From Tritrichomonas musculus (lineage: Eukaryota; Parabasalia; Tritrichomonadida; Tritrichomonadidae): 64,000 nucleotides of DNA. The notes under the pieces are model-generated. The model saw nothing but the letters and a program-made list of their open reading frames with translations. It did not search any database and had not been told where the DNA came from. Below are positions 39,246-50,038 of the stretch, one piece after another (the first letter of the stretch is position 1; the number at the start of each line of letters is the position of its first letter). Location of the stretch: the NCBI GenBank assembly GCA_039105265.1, contig JAPFFF010000005.1, positions 6,867,501 to 6,931,500 of the forward strand, written 5' to 3'. Both the position numbers and the translations under genes were made by a program.

Positions 39246-39380
39246 TTTTTTTTTTATTCAAAATGACAGATAAAATAATTATTCAAGATCAAATTCGTTT
39301 CAATCCACCTATAACAAATCAAAAAGTTGCAGATTTGAAAAGAGAACACAATTTTAAATATAGATATCACAAATAATCAT

Positions 39381-40013
39381 GTGACATGTTTAGCGCCCTG
39401 TAATTGGATATCAGCAAAGGGGTTTAGGGATGAATTAGAAATATTTGCTAATAATATGAAGGTCAAATTATTTAGAGAACGTTTTAGTGGTGAAATTTTG
39501 GCCTATAAAGGATCGCCTAATGCTAAATCTACTTGGTGTTATTTCATTAAATATGGGAAGGTGCAAATTGACAATAATGCTGCCTTTAAGTTCATAAAGT
39601 ATTATAAGCTCAAACCAAAAAGACATGCAAAATGGGTGAAGCCAGAGCATGATGATGCATTACCGCCACCTCAAGAAGAGCCATCAAAAAAAAAAACAAT
39701 CTTTCAGAAAAAGTCATCGTCTTCGACCAAACCTATACTTAAAAAGTTGGCATCTTCATCGTCTTCTTCTCAAACGTCTGCATTATCATCAAGCGGTACA
39801 TCAACAGCAACATCAAGAGCGCCATCTCCTCCCCCACCCCCACAAACATCCCCTCAATCATCAAAACAAACATCAAGGCACACATCAAGACTACCAACAC
39901 CTCCAATGGATCTAGTCCAATTTATTGATTATAAAGCAATCACTGATAATAATTCACAATTAGAATCAAAAGAAGTATATCCTTATCTAAATTTATTAAT
40001 AGAAAAAAGGTGA
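39381..40013 (+). CDS. Basic domain plus Ser/Pro-rich tail protein
   Basis: A compact N-terminal domain of about 90 residues (with GFRDELEIFANNM and KFIKYYKLKPKRHAKW) is followed by a low-complexity Ser/Thr/Pro tail (TSALSSSGTSTATSRAPSPP and so on). The ORF overlaps the start of the protease gene at 40010 by 4 bp, so the two could be translated in sequence. No family was recognised. A small frame just upstream (from 39263, MTDKIIIQDQ) may belong with it. Confidence 0.45.
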   Translation: MTCLAPCNWISAKGFRDELEIFANNMKVKLFRERFSGEILAYKGSPNAKSTWCYFIKYGKVQIDNNAAFKFIKYYKLKPKRHAKWVKPEHDDALPPPQEEPSKKKTIFQKKSSSSTKPILKKLASSSSSSQTSALSSSGTSTATSRAPSPPPPPQTSPQSSKQTSRHTSRLPTPPMDLVQFIDYKAITDNNSQLESKEVYPYLNLLIEKR

Positions 40014-40585
40014 AAAGAATAGGACATGTAGTCTTATTGCCTCCCGATTGGTTCTATATGCTATATGAGAATCCGAAACAAGAAGCAGTGGACTCTCTCT
40101 TTGAGTATCTTAGTAAAGCTCCACAGTTTAATAAAAAACCAATTGATTATTATGATTGCATTGTAATTCCTGCTGAACTAGAGGAACATTGGATATTAAT
40201 AGTAATCGATAATGGCAATAAAGATATCGGTGTATATGATTCAAACATGAAAACATACCCAGATATCGGTAAAATAATGAATAAATTCTTGAAATCACAA
40301 GGCATTAATCAGAAATATCTAATGAGATATAATCGTGTTCCTAAACAAAAAAATAATATTGATTGTGCTATATTAATGAAGCAAAATGCAAGGATATTAT
40401 TGCATGATGGTAAATGGCCTTATCCAATAGCTGATGTGTCTAATATTAGACAAAGAATTGCACGTGAATTAAAGAGCAAATCATTAGAAATAGCTCCCCT
40501 CCCACCTACACCACCCAGTTTTCAAAAACATTCTAACAACACAGCAAAACCGACTCTCCCAAAAAAAAAAAAAGAGTCAAGCTGA
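40010..40585 (+). CDS. PRO: Adenain/Ulp1-like capsid maturation cysteine protease
   Basis: The 191-aa protein has the order of boxes of the C48/C5 proteases: EEHWILIVID (His60), GVYDSN (Asp77), and KQKNNIDCAIL with Gln113 and Cys119. This is the protease that cleaves capsid precursors in Polintons and adenoviruses. The gene looks whole. It ends in a Pro/Lys-rich tail (PPTPPSFQK, PKKKKESS). It lies in the morphogenesis block before the integrase and ATPase. Confidence 0.85.
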   Translation: MKRIGHVVLLPPDWFYMLYENPKQEAVDSLFEYLSKAPQFNKKPIDYYDCIVIPAELEEHWILIVIDNGNKDIGVYDSNMKTYPDIGKIMNKFLKSQGINQKYLMRYNRVPKQKNNIDCAILMKQNARILLHDGKWPYPIADVSNIRQRIARELKSKSLEIAPLPPTPPSFQKHSNNTAKPTLPKKKKESS

Positions 40586-40756
40586 GAAGGAAAGAATCGA
40601 ACAAGAGACTTATAATTATTTTATTAAAAAAGGTGCATATCATTTAGCTAAATAAATATAAATACCCTTATTGGAATGTTCATGAAGATGTAGAATCTGG
40701 TGTACCAAAAGATAAATCAAAAAGAATGTAAATTAAAATTTTTTCAAAAAATAAAA

Positions 40757-41125
40757 ATGCCAGAATTAATTTTGCCAATTGAATGTTCACTTTATTTTAA
40801 TAAAACATTGAAAAAGACAGAAATATCTGAATTATCAGAAATTTGTAAATCAAAGTTTAAATTATCAAACAAAAAAATAATCTTTACTGATTGGGCAAAG
40901 AAATTTGATTGGGATGATTATGAGGACGTTAAAGAAATATTGAATTTAGTGGCCAAATATTGTTCAGTACATAAAATCACACTTTTTGGATCGATAATTG
41001 GTTATATAGGTGAAAGGAATGAAAATATGGTCAAATCAAAAGCCTATCAGATTCAATTGAAAAAGGGAGATATAATTCCAAAGGAAATAATTCTTCATGC
41101 TAGTAAACCAAGAAAGAATAAGTAA
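40757..41125 (+). CDS. Unrecognised 122-aa Polinton protein
   Basis: The start MPELILPIECSLYFNKTLKK at 40757 is preferred over the upstream ATG at 40700. Helices dominate the first half (ISELSEICKSKFKLS, DDYEDVKEILNLVAKY), and the end is basic (KPRKNK). It lies between protease and minor capsid candidate on the same strand, with a 20-bp gap to the next gene. No family was recognised. Confidence 0.5.
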   Translation: MPELILPIECSLYFNKTLKKTEISELSEICKSKFKLSNKKIIFTDWAKKFDWDDYEDVKEILNLVAKYCSVHKITLFGSIIGYIGERNENMVKSKAYQIQLKKGDIIPKEIILHASKPRKNK

Positions 41126-41145
41126 GATATTTATTTTTAGTCAAA

Positions 41146-41992
41146 ATGGAGTTACCACCAAGAGTTAAAACACAACACCCTAATCGTGAAAATATTGTAC
41201 ATGATGCTAACGTTCCTGTCCCAATTGAGACTGCTTTTTTCTTAGAGGACTCACAAAGAGATCCAAGCAAATTTAATCGTTTTTATTTCAATTTTCCTGG
41301 TGATTGGTCAATGTCAAACAAAGGCGAAACAATTGTGTGTGTAAGATCAATGTGGCTCGTTTCAAAAAGACGAAAACTTGAATTCACCATCTCAATTGCT
41401 AAATATCTAAAGGTTTCATTTGATAAAATACCTGGATTCAGTACACACGATAAAATTAAATCTATGACTTCATCTCTTTATCAGGATGATTTAAAAATCA
41501 AAGAAATAAAAGTAATTGACTGGCTCTCAACAGAAAGAGATTTCAGAGGATTTTTTGAAGCAGTCCACAATGCTTTGAAATCATATATCTCAATATGGTG
41601 GAATAGCATCACAAACGCATTTGAACAATCTGATATTGATGTTTTGAATAGAGACATACAAACTGATGGTTATTATGACGAAAAAGGTTTTCATGAAAAA
41701 ATATATTCTGAACGAAACAATAATTCTTTAGATAAATTTGTATGAAAGTGAATTAATTTTTGATAATATTTGGGATCGTCATTCATGTAAAGTTTATTCT
41801 TCACTTGGTGAACAATCATTACATAATTATATCGGTAATTCACAAATTTATTATAATCCTATCAAATATTTTAAATTGAATTCCTCTGATCAACGGTTTT
41901 GGATTGAATTATATTCTGCCAGACAATACAATGCCCCCGTTAAATTACCCAATGGAGAAACTTTTGTCATGGAAATGCAGTTCTTGCCTTAA
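41146..41992 (+). pseudogene. Probable penton-like minor capsid protein of P3, broken
   Basis: The region starts MELPPRVKTQHPNRENIVHD and ends RFWIELYSARQYNAPVKLPN with FVMEMQFLP, the pattern of closing strands seen in jelly-roll minor capsid proteins and in the P1 gene at 6692-7441. It has about one break. A TCAAAATG phrase leads into its ATG, as for several P3 genes. The assignment is by position and strand pattern. Confidence 0.5.
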
Positions 41993-42023
41993 TATAAGAT
42001 GTTATACGTTTAATTTATAAAAA

Positions 42024-43108
42024 ATGACATCACTTGCAGAATTATTCAAGGAATATCCATATCGTGGTCCAGCTTTTGAAAAACATGCACTTGAAAAAGG
42101 TTATTCGAAAAAAGAGATAAGGAAATTTCAATCAGAATCCGTTGTTCATGATCAAAAAGTGCCAACTCCTAAATATATACCTATCGTATCGTCTCATCCC
42201 GGAGGTTTTCAGATGGATACGTTTATAAACAATAAAGGAGCTAACGGTTTGAATTATTTGATGCTTATCAATATAAATACACGTAAAGCTTATGCATATC
42301 CGATGAGAGGGAAAGGGGCGTTGCAGGTCAAATCAGCATTGAATAAATTCATCAAGGAAGAACCAAATTGCCATTCAATCGCTTCAGATCAAGACGCTGC
42401 TTATTTATCAGACGAAGTGACATCTTGGATGAAAAGTCATAAAATTATATATACGACTACAACGGATGATAATCACAATAATTTAGGAATAATAAACCGT
42501 TTTATGAGAACGATAAGAGATTTAGCAGTTAACCAAAATTTGTTAGATGCCGATATATGGAAAGTTATTTCAAAAGAAGGTGAATTAGCATACAAACCTA
42601 CAAGAAATATTTCACCAAAAGAAATGCAGTCATTAATATCAGCATATAATGAATCATATCATACTAAAATAAAAACAGCCCCCAATAAAATGACAGCCAA
42701 AGACGAACAGAAATATATTTTGAAAAATAAAACGTAAGCAAACCCTTGTGATTTCAAAGAAGGTGATAAAGTACGTATCGTAGAAGAAAAAACGAAGAAT
42801 GGTTATTCAAAATTGCCGCTAACGATAGATCTGTGAACGATTATCCTGGAATCAAAATAGTTAAGGCGAAAGGATTTGTTCCTATGGCCAAAACATTGAA
42901 AGACGGCAAAAGAGGGAATATAGAGGAGATTTTAGGGTATAATAAAGCAAATGACCAATACAAGGTCAAATTGGATGATGGAAGTCAAGGGTATGCATAT
43001 GCCAAAAGTATGAGAGAAGGAAATCCAACAATATTATCACGGTTAGAACGAATGTATTGGGTGAAAACAGGTGAAAACATACCAGTTAAAATCAGAAAAT
43101 ACATTTAA
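42024..43108 (+). pseudogene. INT: Retroviral-like (rve) integrase of P3, broken
   Basis: The core reads FQMDTFINNKGANGLNYLML (Asp65), IASDQDAAYLSDEV and NLGIINRFMRTIRD, the order expected for the RNase H-like integrases of Polintons. A C-terminal segment (GKRGNIEEILGYN, YKVKLDDGSQGYAYA) looks like the small beta-barrel or chromodomain-like end. The enzyme inserts the element and makes 6-bp target duplications. The copy is broken, with a couple of breaks. Confidence 0.82.
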
Positions 43109-43122
43109 TTATTCTTAATCAA

Positions 43123-43493
43123 ATGAAAGGAAATATTATTCAAAAAGTTGAAGAATTAATCAATGAGACACTCAGAAAAAGTATGAGAGAAATTGAGGGC
43201 GCTTTGATCAAACCATTATCAGAAAATCATCCGTTTTCATCAAATGGGATATACTTTTTGATTGGCCGTCCTGGTACTGGCAAAAGTTATTGGATTTGGC
43301 GACATATTATGATTACAGAAAGATTATTTAAGCATCCATATTATTATAAAATTTATTTCTGCTCAACGTCTGGTAAAATGGATAAAACCGCCGAAGTTTT
43401 GAATAAAAAGATTCAAACAAAAATAATTTATGTCTCAGAAAAACAATTGATGAGCGTTCTTCAGAAACATTTGAAAAGGAAAATAAAATATTA
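43123..43493 (+). pseudogene. ATP: FtsK/A32-type packaging ATPase, N-terminal part
   Basis: The Walker A box GRPGTGKSYW lies at about residues 48-57 after a helical N-terminus. This is the genome-packaging ATPase family of Polintons. A pogo-like transposon is inserted at the TA at 43492-43493; the rest of the gene lies beyond it at 49114-49591. The copy is therefore dead. Confidence 0.85.
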
Positions 43494-43526
43494 AAGTTGG
43501 TCAAAAAAAGTGAAAAATTCCCAAAA

Positions 43527-43903
43527 ATGTGTAAAATTTGTACGTTAAATCCGTTACAAAATCAATTTAATTTTGATATATTACCAATAGATATACAAGA
43601 TCAAGCAAGAAATATTGTTGCAAAATTACCAATTGACGATTCAATTAAAATATCAGATAAAATTAGATTGGTGTTAAAAAGTGATTTGTATGAATTAATC
43701 AAATCTTTACCAGATAAGGATATATGTAAATTTCTTAAATCGAGTCATTCTCTCTTTTCTTTACTAAAAAATCAAATTCGAAGTCCAGATCCATGTTCTA
43801 TTGGTAGACCAACAAAATTACTAACTGAATCAGAGCAAAAAATACATCAATGGTTAGTTGATCGTGCAAAAAATAATGATTTCCCAACTAAAAGAGAGTT
43901 TAA
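43527..43903 (+). pseudogene. Pogo-like transposase, 5' part
   Basis: The first ATG at 43527 lies inside the terminal inverted repeat and gives MCKICTLNPLQNQFNFDILP. A helical DNA-binding region ends GRPTKLLTESEQKIHQWLVD, a CENP-B/HTH_psq-like phrase, and then KNNDFPTKREF at the insertion point of the TTAA-flanked element. Reading resumes after that element at 46106. The CxxC at the start may pair with the C-terminal CPFCG box as a zinc site; that is a guess. Confidence 0.75.
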
Positions 43904-44559
43904 GGGGGACCTTTCTGAGGACAACGATCAAGGCTAATTGTTTACGGTTTAGGTTAAATATCCATTTTTTTTATTTTCATTACACTCACCAAAGCTCATC
44001 ATTTTTTTTGATTTTTAGAGAGATTACAAGGATTTTATCAAAATATGAATTCAATAGTTATGATTTTTTCCCGAATTTTTTTTGTTGAATTTGATCGATT
44101 ATATCATATACGCTATAAAATAGCAATACAATACTTAAGATATTATAAATCAATTTTATACATCTTTACATATATTATTTACTTCAATTCCATTATTCTC
44201 TTCTCTTCTTTTTTTGGAAAAAAAAAACGATTTCTTTTATTATCTGCAATTCCACTATTTTCTCTGGAAAAAAACAGTTTATCGTTTTTTATATTGATAA
44301 AAAAGATTTTACAGCTTTGTTCTCAAAGAGGGTTTGCAATGATTTTTCATATTTTAATAGATTACTGTAAAACAAATTGGAATTCAATAATCACAGCATT
44401 TCAGTATATTCATGCTTATTATATTCTCTTTTTTTAATTAAAATGCATAATAATAAAAAAAATTATTATATAAAAATAAAAATTTTTATTTATAAACTAA
44501 ATCATTTTAATATAAAAATGATTATTTTTTTAGGTAAAACTAACCTTGTTCTGACTTGA

Positions 44560-44938
44560 TTTGTAGCCTTTTGCTTTTTGATTTGCTACAATCTTCTGAC
44601 TTAAATTTGAATTTCTTTCCTTTCTTCTTTTTTCTTTAAACTCTTCACTTCTTTTTAGTTAATTCTTTTTTCTGAGCTTTTTTTCTTGAATCTAAAGATT
44701 TTTGAAATGTGACATCACTATATTTTAAATTTAATTTTTCTATAATTTGATCTTCCTAGTTTTCTTCGTTCCATTCAAGGACTTCTTCTGATAAATGTAA
44801 CTCTGTTGATGTTAAATATTTTAAATTTTTTGATAAATACTTAGTTTTCAATCGATTAAAACATTCGTTATTATGAATGATAAATTTGGGATCAATTTTC
44901 CGAACATAAATATCGTTCTCTTTTAAAAATTTATTCAA
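44560..44938 (-). pseudogene. Lys-rich coding remnant in the TTAA element
   Basis: The readable part starts MNKFLKENDIYVRKIDPKFI and contains HNNECFNRLKTKYLSKNLKY. After a stop near 44756 the same frame goes on with EDQIIEKLNLKYSDVTFQKS and a Lys-rich tail. It looks like a decayed gene of the element. No family was recognised. Confidence 0.35.
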
Positions 44939-45790
44939 TTTTTCTTAAAAAAAGTTGTATTATTTCCTTTATATAATCTCAATTTTGTACTTATTTTATT
45001 AAAATGATATTTATATTCTTATAAAATTTTATTTTATATTGAATTTATATATCAAAAACTTTTTCTAAGTTTTTTATATATATTTAAATTAAAACTATTC
45101 AATAAAATCATAAATTATTTTAATTTGAAATAATTATTGATTTTTTCATTTTTTATACAAAGAATTCTCCTCAATTATGCACTAATAAAATTATCCATTA
45201 TTCTTGGAAAATATAAAAATGAAATATAATATTATCAAAAGTATTATAACATTATATTATAATGTCAATTATATAAATCAAAATAGATAATTTATCTTGA
45301 GAATCAAAATATATTATAATTGTCATTAGATGCATTTGTTAAAAAAATCAAGTAAATAATTTCATTCCAGATAAATAATGCTTTTATGAGTAATGAAACG
45401 TCTCAATTTTGTATCATTTTGATTTTTCTAAAAAAAAAAGCAAATCAACATAATATTATATATAAAATTGAAAATAAATATTTAAAAACTGGTAATAATT
45501 CATTATCTTTTTAAATTAACAGATATGATTATTTATGATAAAAATATAAGTAAATTATAAATCAGAAATATAATTGATCAAAAAAACAAGTTTTTTCTCT
45601 TGTTAAGGTATTTAATTGATCATTATTATTGTGAATATTGATAAATAACCAGTTTTTTCTTATTGCTTTATGCTTAAAAATTTGTTTTTTTCTAAATTAA
45701 AACAACAAAAGAAAATTTAAAAATGAAATAACTCATTTCAGGATATCTAAGTCAAATTATTAATTCAATAAATATAGAGAATGTACCATA

Positions 45791-45944
45791 ACTTAAAACT
45801 TGACGGTGGCTATTTTTTGGTTTAATTATCATTAAGTTTATTATTTAATAAATTATTAAAAAAAATGAAAATATTTATGATTTTTTTGATTTTTTTCAAT
45901 TGCTTTAATTTTTTTTAACATTTTGCCACCGTCAAGTTTTAAGT
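45791..45944. repeat. 154-bp palindromic MITE-like unit
   Basis: ACTTAAAACTTGACGGTGGC at the left and its exact reverse complement at 45925-45944 enclose about 114 bp of AT-rich DNA. The 20-bp arms are perfect. No clear target duplication was seen. Confidence 0.8.
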
Positions 45945-46105
45945 TTTTTGAATACAGTATTGATAAAACAAAGAGCAAACGTCAATTTGATTTCTATCTT
46001 TAGTTATTTCCTTTTTAAAATTGAATGAAAATTTGAGGGAAAACGATTATATCAAAGTGAAACAATGATCGTTAAAAAAAAATAGTAAACGGGGAAAGGT
46101 CCCCC

Positions 46106-47213
46106 TTAAACAACGCTGCGTTTTTTTTTAGAAGAACAAAAATTTGATGGGAGCTTCTCAAAAAATTATTTTGACACATTACTCAAAAGAATTGCTCCTG
46201 ATTATGAGATAAGAATTGTCCAACCTGTTGATTTTGAAAGAGGTTTTTTATCAAAATCAGATATCACAAAATATTTTGAAGTTTTAAAAAATCTTAAAAT
46301 TGACAAAATTTTACCAAAATTAATAATAAATTTAGATGAAACGGGCTTTGGTGGTTCTGTAAGTGGTAGGAAAAAACCAATTAAATATATTGTATCTAGA
46401 AATTATAAAGGAAAGTTACGTTATCAATATCAAGAAGCCTCGAGTCATATCACATCACATGTTGGAATAACAGCATCTGGAATAATATTGCTTCCATGTG
46501 CAATTATCAAACGTGGATCAGAAAATCCAGATGGTTCATCATGTCCTTATTTTGGTAAAATGAAAGTGTATTGTTCACCTAATGCTTTCATAACACGTAA
46601 AATTTTTGAGCATTATATTCAAAATACTGTTATCGATTACATTCAAAAAGTTCGTGAAGAAATCAATGATCCTGATAAACCTGCTTTGATCATTTATGAT
46701 AGTTTAAAAGGACATCTTTTAGACATTCTATTTTCAAGGTGTGCTGAACCAAATATTTATATTGTATTAATCCCAAGCCACTCTTCTCATCTCCTACAGC
46801 CATTAGATCAGGGATTTTTTAGATCAATGAAATCAAAGATTTCAACAGTTTCAAAATGACCAAATAAATCACAAATAACTACAAGGTTGCAACAGATTTA
46901 TACAGTTATCCAGATGACAAATAACGGACAAGTTATCCTCCGGAGTTATACTCATTCAGGTATCGTGCCTATAATTGAAAATGGTGAAGTAGTAAGTGTA
47001 ACATTAGATGAAAGCAAAATTTTTAATAATGAAATAATAGTAAATGATAAAACTGCTAATATCAACTAAAGAGCACGTGGGAAAAAGACAAACAAAGCTG
47101 AATTTGGCCTAATGAATGCAGCCGAAATTGAACGAGTTAAGTCTGGATGTTGTCCTTTTTGTGGAACACAAATTAAACCAAGAAATGAAGAATCAGAAGA
47201 TGATGATACATAA
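46106..47213 (+). pseudogene. Pogo-like transposase, 3' part with DDE_1 domain
   Basis: The frame is open from about 46118 and includes the end of the DNA-binding region (FSKNYFDTLLKRIAPDYEIR) and the catalytic domain. The three acidic positions are in LINLDETGFG, LIIYDSLKGH and LLQPLDQGFF, a DDD triad of pogo type. Two in-frame stops interrupt it (TGA at 46857, TAA at 47067). The C-terminal end has a possible zinc box, GCCPFCGTQIKP, and an acidic tail. All three catalytic residues are still present. Confidence 0.85.
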
Positions 47214-47399
47214 ATGGAAATACAGATTAAAACTTGAAGAAAATTAATAAAACAATCTATTATTTTTCATTAAGATTTTTTCATTTTCTTTATTATTATA
47301 TCGGGAAATTTAATTAATTACAATTATCCTTAGTATAAATAACATTTGCATTAGCTCAATATTCATTTTTCAGTAATAATTAAATTGATGATAATTATA

Positions 47400-48907
47400 C
47401 AGGGTTGGACATACTAAATAGGAATTGAAAAAAAATTGAATAGTATCACTCATTCAATCTCATTCAATTTTTTTTCAATAGCGTAAAATTACCTTGAAAC
47501 TTTTTCTGTAGAATTGCCTTACTAAATGGGAAACTTTGAATACTGAAAATTATACATTAATTTTTTTAATATCTCAAAAAATTGCATAGTAAAACAAAAT
47601 TAAGTGTCAATTATATATGTAATATTTTATAGATTTTTATATATAATTATATTATTTAAATTATTTAAAACGATTAACCTGATATCTTTATTTTGAAAAA
47701 ATATATTATTTAAGAAAATTTTAATGAGAATATATTTTAATAAAAGTAATGTTACTTGTCATAATTATTTAACAACTGTGTTGCATGTGAATAATGTTGT
47801 TTAATAATGATCTACAATTCAAACTTTCCCAAATAGAAAGGCAATTTCTCAGAAAAAGTTTCACTTTTAATCAATTTGGAAAATAGATATTTTAATGTTT
47901 AAAAATCCTACTCCAAAAGCGAATTTTGATCCAATAACTTTATCAGGCATGAAAATACCAAAGAATCATAATAGTAATATAGATAAATAATTTTCAAGTA
48001 TAGTTAAAACACAGTTAAAGATCCTTATTCGTTTTATGTTTTAAATAGATACAAGAAAAAGAGCAACTACAAGTATTTCTGACTTTATTTTGGAATAGGA
48101 TCAATTGTATACTAATAATGGTGATCTATAAAATCAAAAAGAAGGCTAAAAAGAAATTATTCAATAACTTTTATTTTTTATTGCTCAAAATGTGATGCCA
48201 TATTTTCTCTTTGAATAAAATTGCATAAAAGGTCCTAAATTCGATGAAAATACTCCTTATTATTTAAAATTAAAATTAGAAGCACACAATGTTCATTGTA
48301 TAACTTATAACTTTTTAAATAATGAAATTCAACGCAAGCTTCATATTTGCAAGTATATTTTAAAACCTTTTTTTTGAAAAAGATACAAAATATTTGAATA
48401 TTTAATCTCGCATAAAATTCAATATCAACGTCATTTCAACAAAACCTTCTCTTAAATATAAATTAAAACTATAAGAATAAAGTTTCTTGAAACATAATAT
48501 ATATTGAGTTATTAATAAATTTTTAAATCATGCAAAATTTCCTCAGAAAGTTTCCCATTTAGAAAGGCAAAACCATTCAATTTTAGAGTGTCAAAATTCC
48601 CATTTAGTAAGGCAAAAAAATAAATCTAAAAAACTAAAATAAAATGTAAATATCTCAAAATTTTTTCTATAAACTTAATTATTTTTTAAAAAAATAAATA
48701 AATAACATTATAAATAATACATTTTTTTAAAATCGAAAAATCATATTTTTCTATTCAAAATTTCCCAAATAGTAAGGCAATTAATTCAATTTTTGGCGGG
48801 AAAAAACAAAAACGCCGATAACCAGTTTGAATGGGTATTCAAAAAAAGTTTTTAAAAAGTGGATTGAGAAGATTGAGAGGCTTTCGCATTTTGCATGTCC
48901 AACCCTG
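47400..48907. mobile_element. TA-flanked 1508-bp MITE with repeated subterminal boxes
   Basis: CAGGGTTGGACAT at the left matches ATGTCCAACCCTG at the right exactly (13 bp). TA flanks both sides (47398-47399 and 48908-48909). Variants of TTCCCAAATAGTAAGGCAA occur at least five times in both orientations: near 47512, 47825, 48550, 48597 and 48763. No protein-like frame is present. Ends beginning CAG with TA duplications fit the pogo/Tigger branch. Confidence 0.85.
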
Positions 48908-49113
48908 TATATCATGTCATTAAAATTTATTATTTTTTTATCATAATGTAGTTATTCAACGCATTTTAGATTGAAGAAAAAAATGCACATAAAAAATTAT
49001 AAATATTATAAAAATACAAATAAAAAAAGCACAAAATATAATACAAAATATAAAAATAAACGTACAAGTTTTTCACATTTTTGGGAATTTTTCACTTTTT
49101 TTGACCAACTTTA

Positions 49114-49591
49114 TGCACTTGTCAAACATATCCTCTCAAAAATGAAAGAAACGTCTGATGAGATGAGGCGTTTAATTGAAAAGCATTATTTAACTGACCT
49201 TCAAGATAAAATTATTTATATTGCCAATAAGCTTTGTAAATATGGAACCGCCTCTTATCCATTCAATACTCTGATTATTCTTGATGATTGTGCTGGTTCA
49301 GATTTATTGAAAAACGGTAATTCAGAATTGCTGACAAAGACAAGACATTATAACATAACGTGCATAATGGCATTTCAAACGATAAGATTTGTGCACATAA
49401 ATGCTAAACGTATGGCAACCGATATTATCTGTTATAGCGGTTATTCAGAAGAAGATTTCACCTCTTTATTGCAGCAAACAAATAACAACTTAAATACAAA
49501 GGCAACTGTGCAAGAATACTTGCAACATAGAGAACCGCATGACAAATTTATCATGAACATAACTGCAAACAAATACTATTTTGAATCTTAA
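49114..49591 (+). pseudogene. ATP: Packaging ATPase, C-terminal part
   Basis: This continues the ATPase gene after the inserted transposon. It has the Walker B box TLIILDDCAGSDL and a later MAFQTIRFVHINAKRMATDI phrase typical of the A32/FtsK packaging ATPases of Polintons. Normal reading goes to a stop at 49589-49591. Confidence 0.85.
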
Positions 49592-49610
49592 ACGTTTTAT
49601 TGAATTTTAA

Positions 49611-50009
49611 ATGGGATTATTTCGAAAATGGGCAAGAAGAAGTATTGGCTTTGGAGGTCAATTATTAATGGGAGCAGCAAATGCAGTAACAGGAGGATTA
49701 GCAGGTAAATTAGCGGATAATGCAACAGGAATAATGAAAAATCAATCAGGATTAATTGGCAAAACAATGGGTAGTTTAGGCAAAGCATTTTTAAGCGATA
49801 ATATGAGAAACAAAATCTCAAATGTAGCGGATGCAGCAATAAAATACATTCCAAAAGGAAACGTAAGAGAAGCATTAACAAAAATCAATAATCATGCACA
49901 AGGAAGAGATGAAAACTATAAAATGCCAAAAACCGCTAAAACAGAATCGAGTTCTTCTACTAAAGCACCAGCACCTATAAATCATGTACATTCATCAAAT
50001 TATGAATAA
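49611..50009 (+). CDS. Small Gly/Ala-rich basic protein, possible internal virion protein
   Basis: The 132-aa protein begins MGLFRKWARRSIGFGGQLLM and has an amphipathic Gly/Ala-rich stretch (ANAVTGGLAGKLADN), a helical centre and a Ser/Lys tail. MG at the N-terminus would allow myristoylation. In place (just before the capsid gene) and character it resembles membrane-active internal proteins such as adenoviral pVI, but this is inference. The gene looks whole. Confidence 0.5.
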   Translation: MGLFRKWARRSIGFGGQLLMGAANAVTGGLAGKLADNATGIMKNQSGLIGKTMGSLGKAFLSDNMRNKISNVADAAIKYIPKGNVREALTKINNHAQGRDENYKMPKTAKTESSSSTKAPAPINHVHSSNYE

Positions 50010-50038
50010 TAAGAAAAGTCAATTTTATTGAGTTTTAA

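Larger units (their letters stand above)
43904..46105. mobile_element. TTAA-flanked element of 2202 bp inside the pogo-like transposase
   Basis: The left end is GGGGGACCTTTC and the right end GAAAGGTCCCCC, a perfect 12-bp inverted repeat. TTAA stands on both sides (43900-43903 and 46106-46109). TTAA duplications are typical of piggyBac-type elements, although known piggyBac ends usually begin with CC. No intact transposase is inside. A minus-strand remnant (about 44560-44938, with KENDIYVRKIDPKFIIHNNE and a Lys-rich end) may be what is left of a gene. Frames on the plus strand at 44045-44437 look like AT-rich noise. A 154-bp palindromic MITE sits at 45791-45944. Confidence 0.82.
43494..49111 (+). 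mobile_element. Pogo-like Tc1/mariner transposon inserted in the P3 ATPase gene
   Basis: The inverted ends are about 53 bp long with two or three differences: AAGTTGGTCAAAAAAAGTGA at 43494 and on the minus strand from 49111. TA flanks both ends (43492-43493, 49112-49113). Its own transposase is a DDE_1 (pogo/Tigger type) enzyme in two parts, 43527-43903 and 46106-47213. Without the two elements nested in it, the transposon would be about 1.9 kb, the usual size for this group. Confidence 0.92.

Noticed and set aside
44045-44437. 130-codon hydrophobic plus-strand frame in the TTAA element
   Set aside because: Composition (Ile, Phe, Tyr, Leu) is that of translated T-rich noise; no start context and no related protein.
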